Shown here: positions 34,813 to 43,248 of the stretch, in pieces
Numbering within the stretch: position 1 is the stretch's first letter
Layout of the letters: each line of letters begins with the position of its first letter
From: CBDAUN01 sp965200645
Lineage (GTDB): Bacteria > Pseudomonadota > Gammaproteobacteria > Arenicellales > JAJDZL01
Direction of reading: 5' to 3'
Length of the DNA: 64,000 bases
Assembly (NCBI GenBank): GCA_965200645.1
Contig: CBDAUN010000001.1
Coordinates: forward strand, 186,001 to 250,000
Position numbers and translations under genes: made by a program
The notes under the pieces: model-generated
What the model was told of the DNA's origin: nothing
The model's database searches: none
The model's input: only the letters and a program-made list of their open reading frames with translations

Positions 34813-35031
34813 ATGACTCAGGTACTGTCCATGGAAGAAGAGACTTTCCAGTTAGGTAAAGAACAAGGTTTACAGCAAGGTATAGAGCAAGGGGCAGCAA
34901 TTGCGACGCAAGCGATAGCAGAAAATATGCTTCGGGTTGGATTTGATGTGTCAAAGATTGTGGAACTTACCGAACTTTCAGCAGACAGGGTGTCTGAGTT
35001 GCAACATCAACTCCACGGTATCCAATCTTAA
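34813..35031 (+). CDS. Free-standing Rpn C-terminal domain, copy 3 (RpnS-like)
   Basis: This 72-residue frame starts at the same MTQVLSMEEETFQ boundary and contains QGLQQGIEQGAAIATQAIAENMLRVGFDVSKIVELTELS. It then diverges from copies 1 and 2 to end SADRVSELQHQLHGIQS, closer in part to the VSELRHKL of the Rpn gene at 12.5 kb. No nuclease domain is attached. An upstream in-frame TTG (34771) is possible but has no ribosome site. It closes the array; the spacer block is not repeated after it. Confidence 0.68.
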   Translation: MTQVLSMEEETFQLGKEQGLQQGIEQGAAIATQAIAENMLRVGFDVSKIVELTELSADRVSELQHQLHGIQS

Positions 35032-35642
35032 CGGTACTGGATTTGCCAGTATAAATGTCGTCATTCCTTATTTGATTTGGTATCCCGGGGTCAGTTAAAT
35101 GGATCCGGTCATTATGGCTGACCGTTGGATCGAATTTGATTTTTAGACTCCCTTTCAATTCATTTGTCGACTTGTCAATTTATAGCAATTCGAAAGACTA
35201 AAGCGTTAGAACCCAACCATAAACTATCGATAGAAGCGTCATTCCCAATGAGGCTTAAGGTCGGCTTCGAGAAAGGTGGAAAGTAACGACTAGTCATCGT
35301 CTGCAGTTGTAAAAAGGATGGTCGGCCACGGATGTGACAAATCGGAGATTGTCAAATTGACCAGACTTAAGTCGCAGGCGTTGTCCGAATTGCAGATAAA
35401 GTGAACCTAAGCGAAATTGCTGAAACACTAAGTTTGAGAGTTTTCTGTTTGGAATTATTCTACAACTATAAAGTCGATATTTCGCCCAAGCGGGGCCGAA
35501 TAGGAAGGAATACCGGCGGGTCATTCGTGCGATTTTTGTGAGCATTGGCGCGTCCAGCGCTGATGGGTCGCCGAACAGTGCCAGTGGGTGACCCTGTGCA
35601 GAAAAAGTACACGCTTGGCGGTGCCGCTCCTTTCGGGCTTTT
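35032..35642. other. Gap with no supportable gene
   Basis: This 611-base stretch lies between cassette copy 3 and the methyltransferase gene. An 83-codon minus-strand frame (35545-35294) and its upstream open extension exist, but they have no ribosome site and no family match I can recognise. The 35520-35640 part is more GC-rich than its surroundings and may be a fragment of a lost gene. Confidence 0.45.
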
Positions 35643-36752
35643 TCAATTTACCGATTGAAACAGCAATATTCGATTCGTATTTGTTCCTTGACGATTATTG
35701 TTGATGCCCCAACAGTTCGCCGTTTTCGTAAACTTCTGTTTGTTCACATAAATACTAACCAAATTAATAGGCAAATTATGTGCGGCTTCGGCAACAACCT
35801 TTTCTAATAGCAACTTACCGCTTTTTATTTCGCCAACTTCATAAGCGATATGCCCACCCAATTTTGTAATTCTGCACAATTCCTTCAAAGTTCGCCGCGT
35901 GAATTCACGCCAATCATTAATATTCTTGTAAATGGTTAATTTGGGACTTTCAAGTTCTAAAAACCAGTTACGCAACCAGTTATCTTTTTCGTAATCTACA
36001 ACATCAAGAAATGGAGGTGATGTCACCGTTAGAGATACCACTCCGTCATCAATTTCTGGCGAATGTTCTGAAAGACCGGTTAAAAACAGATGGTCTTCCG
36101 CAGTAGGCGATCCTTGAGAAAGTAAAGATTTCGTCTTTCTCATCATCAAGTCAGCTACATTTTTTTCTTCAGGTTGTAAATTGTTTCTATCATTCAGAAT
36201 CTTCTGTCTAGTTATCGATACGGCCTGATTCGGTGGCATTGTTCTAACAGAGAAGAATCCAGGTGAATGTCCCGATAATCTGTTTGTCGCAACCATTCTT
36301 ATCCATGCGTCAATTTTGTCGAGTAATCTGCCTCTGCAATGAGCTTGTAAGGAGTAGATTTGGTGCAATGTATTAGGATGATAGAAAACCGTCATTTCAT
36401 CATCTGCGTTGGGCAAACACTCAGGCCGCCACCAATCGATGCTTTGTAAACGGTCGAATATTGATTTAATGTCTGGCGGATTAATTCTCGATTCTGTAAG
36501 GACTCGGGATAGCGGAGATACGTCGTTGCCGTAAGGAATTCGCTTCATCAACGCTGCTTGGATTGGAGTAGTCCCTCGACCCATGAACGGGTCGTAGACG
36601 ATATCTCCAGGCAACGTTAACTTATTAATGAAATAACTAGGAAGTTGAGGCTTAAAACAAGCTCTGTACGAAACTTCATGTATGCGCGCTGCTTGTCTTT
36701 GCCCAGCAGTCCAGAACTCATCAGTAATATATTTATTTGCCGGAATGTCCAC
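35643..36752 (-). CDS. Site-specific DNA methyltransferase (amino-methylating)
   Basis: The 369-residue protein has the AdoMet motif I region VYDPFMGRGTTPIQAALM near residue 52-69 and the catalytic motif IV as TSPPFLDVVDY near 247-257. The SPP form is common in N4-cytosine and some N6-adenine methylases. Motif I precedes motif IV, with a long insertion between that could hold target recognition. No restriction gene is adjacent, so it looks orphan; the neighbouring Rpn nuclease is not a classical partner. It sits at the border of the accessory island. Confidence 0.85.
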   Translation of the reverse strand: MDIPANKYITDEFWTAGQRQAARIHEVSYRACFKPQLPSYFINKLTLPGDIVYDPFMGRGTTPIQAALMKRIPYGNDVSPLSRVLTESRINPPDIKSIFDRLQSIDWWRPECLPNADDEMTVFYHPNTLHQIYSLQAHCRGRLLDKIDAWIRMVATNRLSGHSPGFFSVRTMPPNQAVSITRQKILNDRNNLQPEEKNVADLMMRKTKSLLSQGSPTAEDHLFLTGLSEHSPEIDDGVVSLTVTSPPFLDVVDYEKDNWLRNWFLELESPKLTIYKNINDWREFTRRTLKELCRITKLGGHIAYEVGEIKSGKLLLEKVVAEAAHNLPINLVSIYVNKQKFTKTANCWGINNNRQGTNTNRILLFQSVN

Positions 36753-36902
36753 TTAACCAGTCAAATCCACTTACGTAGTTCTGGCCATATTAGTTGCTGC
36801 TCCTATCTTCACCTGCGACTAAATCATCGAACTTCTATAGTTTGCCAATGGGATTCAAAACCAAATGAATCATTTTGTCAGTTGTATCCAATCAGTAAAT
36901 CA

Positions 36903-37367
36903 CTAGAAATTGCAATACTCGATAAATCCAGACCGGTTAGCAACTTTGTCGTAGAGTTTTCTGGCATTGTGATTAGTCTCATGAGTCATCCAATACACCT
37001 TGTCTACACCTCGCGACTTTGCCTTTGCATACACTTGATTGATTAAGGCACGCCCGACACCTTTATTTCTCGACTCAGCAGAAGTGTAGAGGTCTTGCAA
37101 ATAGCACACATCTTCCTTTTGCCAAAAATTCTTGTGGTAGAGGCAATGTACCAACCCGACGGGTTGGTCGCCTAGAAACGCTATAAATCCAGTGCAGTCA
37201 CCGACTTCATCAGACAGTATTCTGTGGAATGTAATTTCGTAAATTTCTTCTGAAACCGAAGTTTCGTAGAATTTCAGATACTCTGTCCACAAACGCCGCC
37301 AATGGCCTTCGTCAGACGCTCTCAACTCACGAATTATGAGCGATGAATTTATCGACTGATCGCTCAT
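36903..37367 (-). CDS. GNAT-family N-acetyltransferase
   Basis: This 154-residue acetyltransferase opens IIRELRASDEGHWRRLWTEYL, a common GNAT N terminus. The acetyl-CoA loop is SRNKGVGRALINQVYAKAKSRG near residue 95-115, and the C-terminal part is TNHNARKLYDKVANRSGFIEY. The acceptor is not predictable. It lies 27 bases downstream of the DUF1244 gene on the same strand and could be co-transcribed. Confidence 0.87.
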   Translation of the reverse strand: MSDQSINSSLIIRELRASDEGHWRRLWTEYLKFYETSVSEEIYEITFHRILSDEVGDCTGFIAFLGDQPVGLVHCLYHKNFWQKEDVCYLQDLYTSAESRNKGVGRALINQVYAKAKSRGVDKVYWMTHETNHNARKLYDKVANRSGFIEYCNF

Positions 37368-37394
37368 TTAACTGGTTGTATGAATTTACAGAAG

Positions 37395-37709
37395 TTATTT
37401 TGACTGTTTGGTAGCTTGCCTTTGGCGATAGGTCTCTTGCTGTTCAGCCGTCGCTTCAGTCTGATACATTTCCTTCCACTCAAAATAGGGCATCCCATAA
37501 ACAATTTCGCGAGCCTCTTCGTATGTCATTTCGTGTCCGCGCTCTTGCGCTGCAGACCGATACCACTTGGAAAGACAGTTACGACAAAAGTCCGCCAAGT
37601 TCATTAGATCGATATTTTGCACTTCTGTGTGTGTTCGAAAATGTTCAACCAGGCGTCGAAAAGCGGCTGCCTCTACTTCTGTTCGGGTACTTTGGTCCAG
37701 TTGATTCAT
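37395..37709 (-). CDS. DUF1244 domain-containing protein
   Basis: This 104-residue protein carries the DUF1244 pattern: EAAAFRRLVEHFRTHTEVQNIDLMNLADFCRNCLSKWY, then EMTYEEAREIVYGMPYFEWKE (given in pieces). The conserved DFCRNCLSKWY segment with two cysteines is diagnostic. The function is unknown; the family is found widely in proteobacteria. It starts 14 bases after the moaE stop, so it probably belongs to the same transcription unit. Confidence 0.85.
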   Translation of the reverse strand: MNQLDQSTRTEVEAAAFRRLVEHFRTHTEVQNIDLMNLADFCRNCLSKWYRSAAQERGHEMTYEEAREIVYGMPYFEWKEMYQTEATAEQQETYRQRQATKQSK

Positions 37710-37723
37710 GCTTATTACCTACA

Positions 37724-38176
37724 TTATCCGTATAGTGTTTCGCGTGAAGCGGTATTGTTTTCCACCCAACGACTTTCTCCATTTACCAAAGTTTCCTTTT
37801 TCCAAAAAGGGGCCTTGGACTTTAGATCTTCCACCATCCTCTCACAAGCCTCGAATGCCTGCGCGCGATGTGCTGACCACACTGCAATTAAAACTATTGG
37901 GTCACCAGGATGGACAATACCGACTCGATGCAACATGAGTAGGTCGACAAGTTCAAACTTTTTGGTTACCTCACTTGCCAAATTAAACAAATGTTGTTGG
38001 GTCATTCCTTCGTAATGCTCAAGAACCATTTGAGATATCAAACTTTCTTCATTGAAATCGCGCATCGTGCCAACAAATACAGCGGTGGCCCCATGTTTAC
38101 CATCTTCCACATTCACACTGTGCAACGCAACTTCTTGCCACGGGTCAAAGGCATGTTCTATCACTTCGATACGCAA
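37724..38176 (-). CDS. moaE: Molybdopterin synthase catalytic subunit MoaE
   Basis: This 150-residue large subunit of molybdopterin synthase has GATAVFVGTMRDFNEE, LEHYEGMTQQHLFNLA, LLMLHRVGIVHPGDPIVLIAVWSAHRAQAFEAC (in pieces) and the catalytic lysines in DLKSKAPFWKKE. It starts two bases after the moaD stop. The pair sits downstream of glycolytic genes, 5 kb from moeA. It receives sulphur from MoaD thiocarboxylate to convert cyclic pyranopterin monophosphate. Confidence 0.94.
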   Translation of the reverse strand: MRIEVIEHAFDPWQEVALHSVNVEDGKHGATAVFVGTMRDFNEESLISQMVLEHYEGMTQQHLFNLASEVTKKFELVDLLMLHRVGIVHPGDPIVLIAVWSAHRAQAFEACERMVEDLKSKAPFWKKETLVNGESRWVENNTASRETLYG

Positions 38177-38178
38177 CG

Positions 38179-38412
38179 TCAGCCTCCGGTGACTGGAGGA
38201 AAGAAGGCGACTTCGTCTCCATCACTGACCACATCATCCATATCGGCGTACTGTTTGTTGATTGCAACCAGAGCGTTATCCGGAATGCTTGCATCGGTGA
38301 TGCAAAGTTCCCATACATCCCGGGCAGTTCGAATGGAAGTACTGTCGATCGTCAACTTTTGCTGACCCACAGATTCAGCAAGACTTGCAAAGAACAATAC
38401 GTCGATTGACAT
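38179..38412 (-). CDS. moaD: Molybdopterin synthase sulphur carrier MoaD
   Basis: This 77-residue ubiquitin-like protein ends in the required Gly-Gly (FFPPVTGG), which MoeB adenylates before sulphuration. It has VLFFASLAESVG at the N terminus and VAINKQYADMDDVVSDGDEVAFFPPV at the end (in pieces). It is seven bases after the fba stop, suggesting read-through from the glycolytic unit. Confidence 0.93.
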   Translation of the reverse strand: MSIDVLFFASLAESVGQQKLTIDSTSIRTARDVWELCITDASIPDNALVAINKQYADMDDVVSDGDEVAFFPPVTGG

Positions 38413-38418
38413 AGCTAA

Positions 38419-39444
38419 CTACACGCTCGCCTGATCCATATCCGCACTGAACTGACCTCGCGCGGCTGCAGAGTTAACCATCGCTCGAAGCGATGCCTGT
38501 CGATGCACTTCATCCCTGTTGCCGTCATTGCCTGACCAAGCCTTCATGGGCGCCTGCTGTAACGCACGACCATAGGAAAAGGTTAGTTTCCAAGGCACTT
38601 CAGTATCCAGTTGATTCATTGCGTTGAGGTGCAACGTTGCCAACTCGTCTGATTGTCCACCCGACAAAAAGGCAATTCCCGGTACCTGCGCAGGTACCTG
38701 CTCAAGCAGACATTGCACCGTCTGTTCGGCCACCTCTTGAACTCCTGCCTGCACCTTACAAGCCATTCCTGACAGAACCATATTGGGCTTTAAGACAGTC
38801 CCTTCGAGCATAACCCCCTGTTCATCAAGTTGCTCATATAAAGCACTTAAGGCCTTACTGGTGACTTCTCGACATCGCTCAATCGTATGGTCGCCATCCA
38901 TCAGTACTTCCGGTTCTACAATCGGCACAATGTTGGCTTCCTGACACAAAGCAGCATAGCGAGCCAGAGCATGGGAATTTGCTGCAATACAGGCTGAAGA
39001 AGGGAGGCCATCACCAATGGTGATGACTGCCCGCCACTTCGCAAATCTAGCTCCCAAAGAGTAGTACTCAATCAGCCTTTCACGCAGACCATCCAAACCT
39101 TCCGTCACCTTTTCGCTGCTGTGCAAGGCAAGCGACTTTGCGCCTTTGTCAACCTTAATTCCGGGAACAATACCAATACTATCGAGATAGCTCGCAAACG
39201 GAACTCCATCTAGAACAGTCTGCCGAATGGTTTCATCAAAAAGAATTGCACCGCTGATGTAATCAGCCATTTTTGGTGCTGTAACGAGTAATTCGCGATA
39301 ACTGCGTCGCGTAGCTTCAGTGCACTCCACACCCAATTTCTCAAACCGGCTTGTACAAGTCGGATTACTCTCATCCATTGCCATTATCCCTCTACCGGGA
39401 GCCACCATTTTTTGGGCTATGTTCTCAAGCTGCTGCTTGTCCAT
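38419..39444 (-). CDS. Fructose-bisphosphate aldolase, class I
   Basis: This 341-residue aldolase is of the eukaryotic-like class I type. It has APGRGIMAMDESNPTCTSRFEKL, GARFAKWRAVI, and the Schiff-base lysine region LEGTVLKPNMVLSG, then GIAFLSGGQSDELATLHLNAMN. It cleaves fructose-1,6-bisphosphate without metal. GGAGG lies seven bases before the ATG. It follows pyk in a tkt-gap-pgk-pyk-fba series. Confidence 0.94.
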   Translation of the reverse strand: MDKQQLENIAQKMVAPGRGIMAMDESNPTCTSRFEKLGVECTEATRRSYRELLVTAPKMADYISGAILFDETIRQTVLDGVPFASYLDSIGIVPGIKVDKGAKSLALHSSEKVTEGLDGLRERLIEYYSLGARFAKWRAVITIGDGLPSSACIAANSHALARYAALCQEANIVPIVEPEVLMDGDHTIERCREVTSKALSALYEQLDEQGVMLEGTVLKPNMVLSGMACKVQAGVQEVAEQTVQCLLEQVPAQVPGIAFLSGGQSDELATLHLNAMNQLDTEVPWKLTFSYGRALQQAPMKAWSGNDGNRDEVHRQASLRAMVNSAAARGQFSADMDQASV

Positions 39445-39529
39445 ATCTGCGCCTCCTAACGCCTTGCATAGTTAAAAATACTATTCGTGTTTCAATTATA
39501 GAGTTAATTTCGCCATCAACCTTCTGTGC

Positions 39530-40954
39530 TCAGACAGTAACAATTTTCATGGTGTTTGTTCCGCCTTCAACACCTATCACATCACCCTTAGTAATGATGA
39601 TTCGGTCTCCGCTTTTGATAAGTTCTCGTTTGAACATTTCATCAATTAGCTGTTGGTCAACAGAAACCTCGCTGTCTTCGTTAAGGTCGAAATTAATCGG
39701 ATGCACACCTCTGAATAGCGTCACTCTCCGATGTGTCCGTGGATGATTTGAAACTGCATAAATCGGTATCGGCGACAATGTTCTAGACATCCACTTTGCA
39801 GTACTTCCCGACTCGGTCAATGAGACAATCGCGTCAATATCAAAATATCTTGCAGTGTGCATAGAGGCAGTCGCAACGGCTTCTTCGGTGTTGGTATATA
39901 ACTCCCGTACCCGCTCACTTCTCCTGATGTCCCAATCGGTCAACTCCGAACCGCGACATATTCTGTCTAAAGCAGTGACAACTTTCGAGGGGTGCTTTCC
40001 GACAGCTGACTCCTGTGACAACATCACAGCATCTGTACCATCCAAAACAGCGTTCGCGACGTCTAGCACCTCTGCCCGTGTGGGCTGAGTGCTTTCAATC
40101 ATTGATTGCATCATTTGAGTCGCGGTAATGGCCGTGCAATTATGTTCCCGTGCCATTCGAATGATTTGCTTTTGCACTCCAGGAAGTTTTGCATCGCCAA
40201 TTTCTACAGCAAGGTCGCCGCGAGCAATCATCACTCCGTCAGATGCTTCAATGATCTCCAACATGTTTTCAACTGCTTCGGCTCGTTCAATCTTTGAGAC
40301 AATTCTTCCGTTGCACCCGGTTGCATGTAGCAACTCTCTGGCAATCTGCACATCAACCTGATTGCGCACGAACGAAACCGCTAAAAAATCCACTCCCATT
40401 TCACCTGCGAAACGAATATCACTGTGGTCCTTTGAGGTCAGTGATGACGCTGTCAATCCGCCACCTTGACGATTTATTCCTTTGGAGTCGGATAGGTCTC
40501 CACCAACTAACACTTCGGTGGTAATTTCCGGGTCCAGAACGGCTGTAACTCTAAGGACAATGTTGCCATCATCTACCATCAAAATGTCGCCGAGCCGCAC
40601 ATCCTTTGGCAAATCTCTGTAGGTTAATCCGACACGTTCCTGATCACCTGCATCTTCTTCCAATTCGGCGTTCAACACAAATCGGGCACCTTCCTTTAGA
40701 TTTATCTTGCCATCCTTAAAGCAGGCAATGCGAATTTTTGGACCCTGAAGGTCCGCAAGAATGCCAACTGCCCGATTTAATTCCTTGCTAACCTTGCGAA
40801 CTTGCTCGATGCGCTTGCGCTGATCTTCAACATCACCATGAGAAAGGTTGACCCGGACGACATTTACCCCTCTTTCGATGACTTTGGCCAACACATCGGG
40901 CGGGTCAGTTGCGGGACCCAATGTTGCAACTATTTTGGTTTGTCTCAAACTCAT
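39530..40954 (-). CDS. pyk: Pyruvate kinase
   Basis: This 474-residue enzyme converts phosphoenolpyruvate and ADP to pyruvate and ATP. KIVATLGPATDPPDVL opens the barrel, ADLQGPKIRI and VRVNLSHGD form the substrate site, and the catalytic block is MIARGDLAVEIGDAKLPGVQKQII (in pieces). ITATQMMQSMIESTQPTRAEV and the C-terminal domain are complete. It lies 45 bases after pgk on the same strand. Confidence 0.95.
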   Translation of the reverse strand: MSLRQTKIVATLGPATDPPDVLAKVIERGVNVVRVNLSHGDVEDQRKRIEQVRKVSKELNRAVGILADLQGPKIRIACFKDGKINLKEGARFVLNAELEEDAGDQERVGLTYRDLPKDVRLGDILMVDDGNIVLRVTAVLDPEITTEVLVGGDLSDSKGINRQGGGLTASSLTSKDHSDIRFAGEMGVDFLAVSFVRNQVDVQIARELLHATGCNGRIVSKIERAEAVENMLEIIEASDGVMIARGDLAVEIGDAKLPGVQKQIIRMAREHNCTAITATQMMQSMIESTQPTRAEVLDVANAVLDGTDAVMLSQESAVGKHPSKVVTALDRICRGSELTDWDIRRSERVRELYTNTEEAVATASMHTARYFDIDAIVSLTESGSTAKWMSRTLSPIPIYAVSNHPRTHRRVTLFRGVHPINFDLNEDSEVSVDQQLIDEMFKRELIKSGDRIIITKGDVIGVEGGTNTMKIVTV

Positions 40955-40999
40955 ATTTGAATTACTTTAACTCCTGTTTACCGGTCCACCGGAATCAAT

Positions 41000-42160
41000 C
41001 TAATTTTCCAGCATTTCGATCGCTGGTAACGACCTGCCCTGAATGTATTCCAAAAAAGCACCGCCACCGGTGGACACGTAGGATACTTCATCGATTTTTC
41101 CAAATTGATTGAGTGCTGACAATGTATCACCGCCACCAGCAACGCTAAATGCTGAACTTTCGCCAACGGTTTTTGCTATGGCCCGTGTACCTTTGCTGTA
41201 CGCAGCACGCTCAAAAACCCCAACTGGGCCATTCCAGATAATGGTTCCGGCGTCCATAAGCCGCTTGCTGTATATCTGACACGTTTGACTTCCAATGTCA
41301 AAAATCATGTCATCCTTATCAATGTCCTCAATTCTCTTTTGGCTTGCCCTATCGTAATCGTCAATTGCCTCTGAAACAATGACATCTACCGGCATGGGAA
41401 TCTCGCAGTTGTGTTGCTTGGAAAGTTCCAGTACTTCGTTGGCCACTTGTTTTAATTCCGGTTCATGTAATGATGACCCCACTGGATATCCCGTAGCATG
41501 CAAAAAGGTGTTGGCAATACCACCGCCAACAATTAGAGTGTCTGACATCTGAGCCAATCGACGCAGCGCCGGCAACTTATCTGCCACCTTGGCGCCGCCG
41601 ACGATCGACACCACCGGTGCGCAGGGCTTGTTTAAGGCTTTTTTGAGTGACTTAACCTCACGTTTCAGCAAAAGTCCGGCACATGACTTCGGCGCAAATT
41701 CCATTACCCCTACTGTTGAGGCGTGCTTGCGGTGAGCTGCTCCAAATGCATCCATAACAAAAACATCGCACAACTTTGCCATGCGCCTGCTAAGTGATTT
41801 GTCGTTAGATGTTTCGCCAGTTAAAAATCGAACATTTTCCAATACGGCGACCGTTCCTGGCTCTGTACCATTGGTATGACGCCAGTCACTGATAAATTCA
41901 ACCTTCCTTCCGAGCACCTGCTGTAAAAAATTGGCAACCGGCCTCAAGGAATACCTGTCGTCTGTCTGACCTTCCTTGGGGCGCCCAAAATGTGACATGA
42001 CCTGAACAGCTGCGCCATGCTTTAGTGCATAGTTAATGGTTTTCAACGATGCATTGATTCGCTCCGAAGAGCGCACGACCCCGTTTTCTACGGGTACATT
42101 GAGGTCTGCGCGAATTAAAACGCGTCTATCTTGAAGATCAACCTTTTTGATGCTCAACAT
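41000..42160 (-). CDS. pgk: Phosphoglycerate kinase
   Basis: This 386-residue two-domain kinase shows RVLIRADLNVPVENG, VQVMSHFGRPKEG, CDVFVMDAFGAAHRKHAST, SIVGGAKVADKL and the C-terminal FSVAGGGDTLSAL and VSTGGGAFLEYIQG. It transfers phosphate between 1,3-bisphosphoglycerate and ADP. It starts 15 bases after the gap stop, so the two are probably one unit. Confidence 0.96.
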   Translation of the reverse strand: MLSIKKVDLQDRRVLIRADLNVPVENGVVRSSERINASLKTINYALKHGAAVQVMSHFGRPKEGQTDDRYSLRPVANFLQQVLGRKVEFISDWRHTNGTEPGTVAVLENVRFLTGETSNDKSLSRRMAKLCDVFVMDAFGAAHRKHASTVGVMEFAPKSCAGLLLKREVKSLKKALNKPCAPVVSIVGGAKVADKLPALRRLAQMSDTLIVGGGIANTFLHATGYPVGSSLHEPELKQVANEVLELSKQHNCEIPMPVDVIVSEAIDDYDRASQKRIEDIDKDDMIFDIGSQTCQIYSKRLMDAGTIIWNGPVGVFERAAYSKGTRAIAKTVGESSAFSVAGGGDTLSALNQFGKIDEVSYVSTGGGAFLEYIQGRSLPAIEMLEN

Positions 42161-42175
42161 GCCATATGCTGCATG

Positions 42176-43186
42176 TCAGGGTGCGTTAACTAAAGCAACT
42201 GTTGTATCAATCATCCGATTTGAGAATCCCCACTCATTGTCATACCAGCAACAAACTTTAGCGGCCCGGTCACCCACCACACGAGTGGTGGATGCCTCAA
42301 AAACTGACGAAGCTTTTGAATGATTGAAATCTATTGAAACCAGTGGTGCGTCATTGAATTCCAAAATTCCGTGTAGCGAACCCTCAGCCGCCTCCCTGAC
42401 AACTTTATGGATTGCATCTACCGTAACTTCGGAATCAGTTTCTATCGTCAAGTCGACTAAAGACACATTAACTGTCGGCACACGCACCGCAAATCCGTCC
42501 AACTTGCCGTCCAGTTCAGGTAAAACCAAACCGATAGCGGCCGCAGCACCCGTACTGGTAGGAATCATAGACTGGGTTGCGGAGCGTGCCCTTCTCAAGT
42601 CTGAATGAAACACGTCATTTAGCACTTGGTCGTTGGTAAAGGCATGCACTGTGGTCATTAGTCCTGAGCGAATACCAAAGGCATCGTTTAGAACTTTGGA
42701 TATGGGGGCAAGACAGTTTGTCGTGCAGGAGGCGTTTGATATGACCGTATTAGCGGACGTCAGAACGCCATGATTTACGCCGTAAACAACGGTAGCATCT
42801 ACATTTTTTCCGGGTGCTGAGAGGATGACCTTCGCTGCACCGGCATCCAAATGCGCAGATGCCTTCTCCTTGCTGGCAAAAAAACCGGTGCACTCCAGTA
42901 CCACATCTATCCCGAGTTCCTTCCATGGCAAGTCGGCGGGATTTCTTTCGGAGTAAGTGTGGATCAAATCCCCGTTGACGGTAAATCCATTGTCCACAAC
43001 CTGAACATCTGCACCAAATCGTCCATGTACCGTATCGTACTGCAATAGGTGGGCATTAGTATTGCGATCTGCAAGGTCATTGATCGCAATGACAGATACT
43101 TCATTTGTTCTAGACGATTCGTATAAAGCTCGCAAGATATTCCGGCCGATACGTCCAAATCCGTTTATTGCTACTTTAATCGTCAT
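42176..43186 (-). CDS. gap: Glyceraldehyde-3-phosphate dehydrogenase, type I
   Basis: This 336-residue enzyme has the NAD site KVAINGFGRIGRNILRAL, the catalytic Cys in ISNASCTTNCLAP, RRARSATQSMIPTSTGAAAAIGLVLPEL (in pieces), and the terminal WYDNEWGFSNRMIDT. It oxidises glyceraldehyde-3-phosphate in glycolysis or the reverse in sugar synthesis. It lies between tkt and pgk. Confidence 0.96.
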   Translation of the reverse strand: MTIKVAINGFGRIGRNILRALYESSRTNEVSVIAINDLADRNTNAHLLQYDTVHGRFGADVQVVDNGFTVNGDLIHTYSERNPADLPWKELGIDVVLECTGFFASKEKASAHLDAGAAKVILSAPGKNVDATVVYGVNHGVLTSANTVISNASCTTNCLAPISKVLNDAFGIRSGLMTTVHAFTNDQVLNDVFHSDLRRARSATQSMIPTSTGAAAAIGLVLPELDGKLDGFAVRVPTVNVSLVDLTIETDSEVTVDAIHKVVREAAEGSLHGILEFNDAPLVSIDFNHSKASSVFEASTTRVVGDRAAKVCCWYDNEWGFSNRMIDTTVALVNAP

Positions 43187-43248
43187 GGTGGTGTTGCTTC
43201 TCCTTTGAAAGATGATTGATTTGATATTCCATAAATTGGCTGTCGGCG

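Noticed and set aside
35294..35545. Minus-strand 83-codon frame, open further upstream to the methylase stop
   Set aside because: No ribosome site, no recognisable motif, and the open extension has no standard start. It is treated as possible gene debris only.
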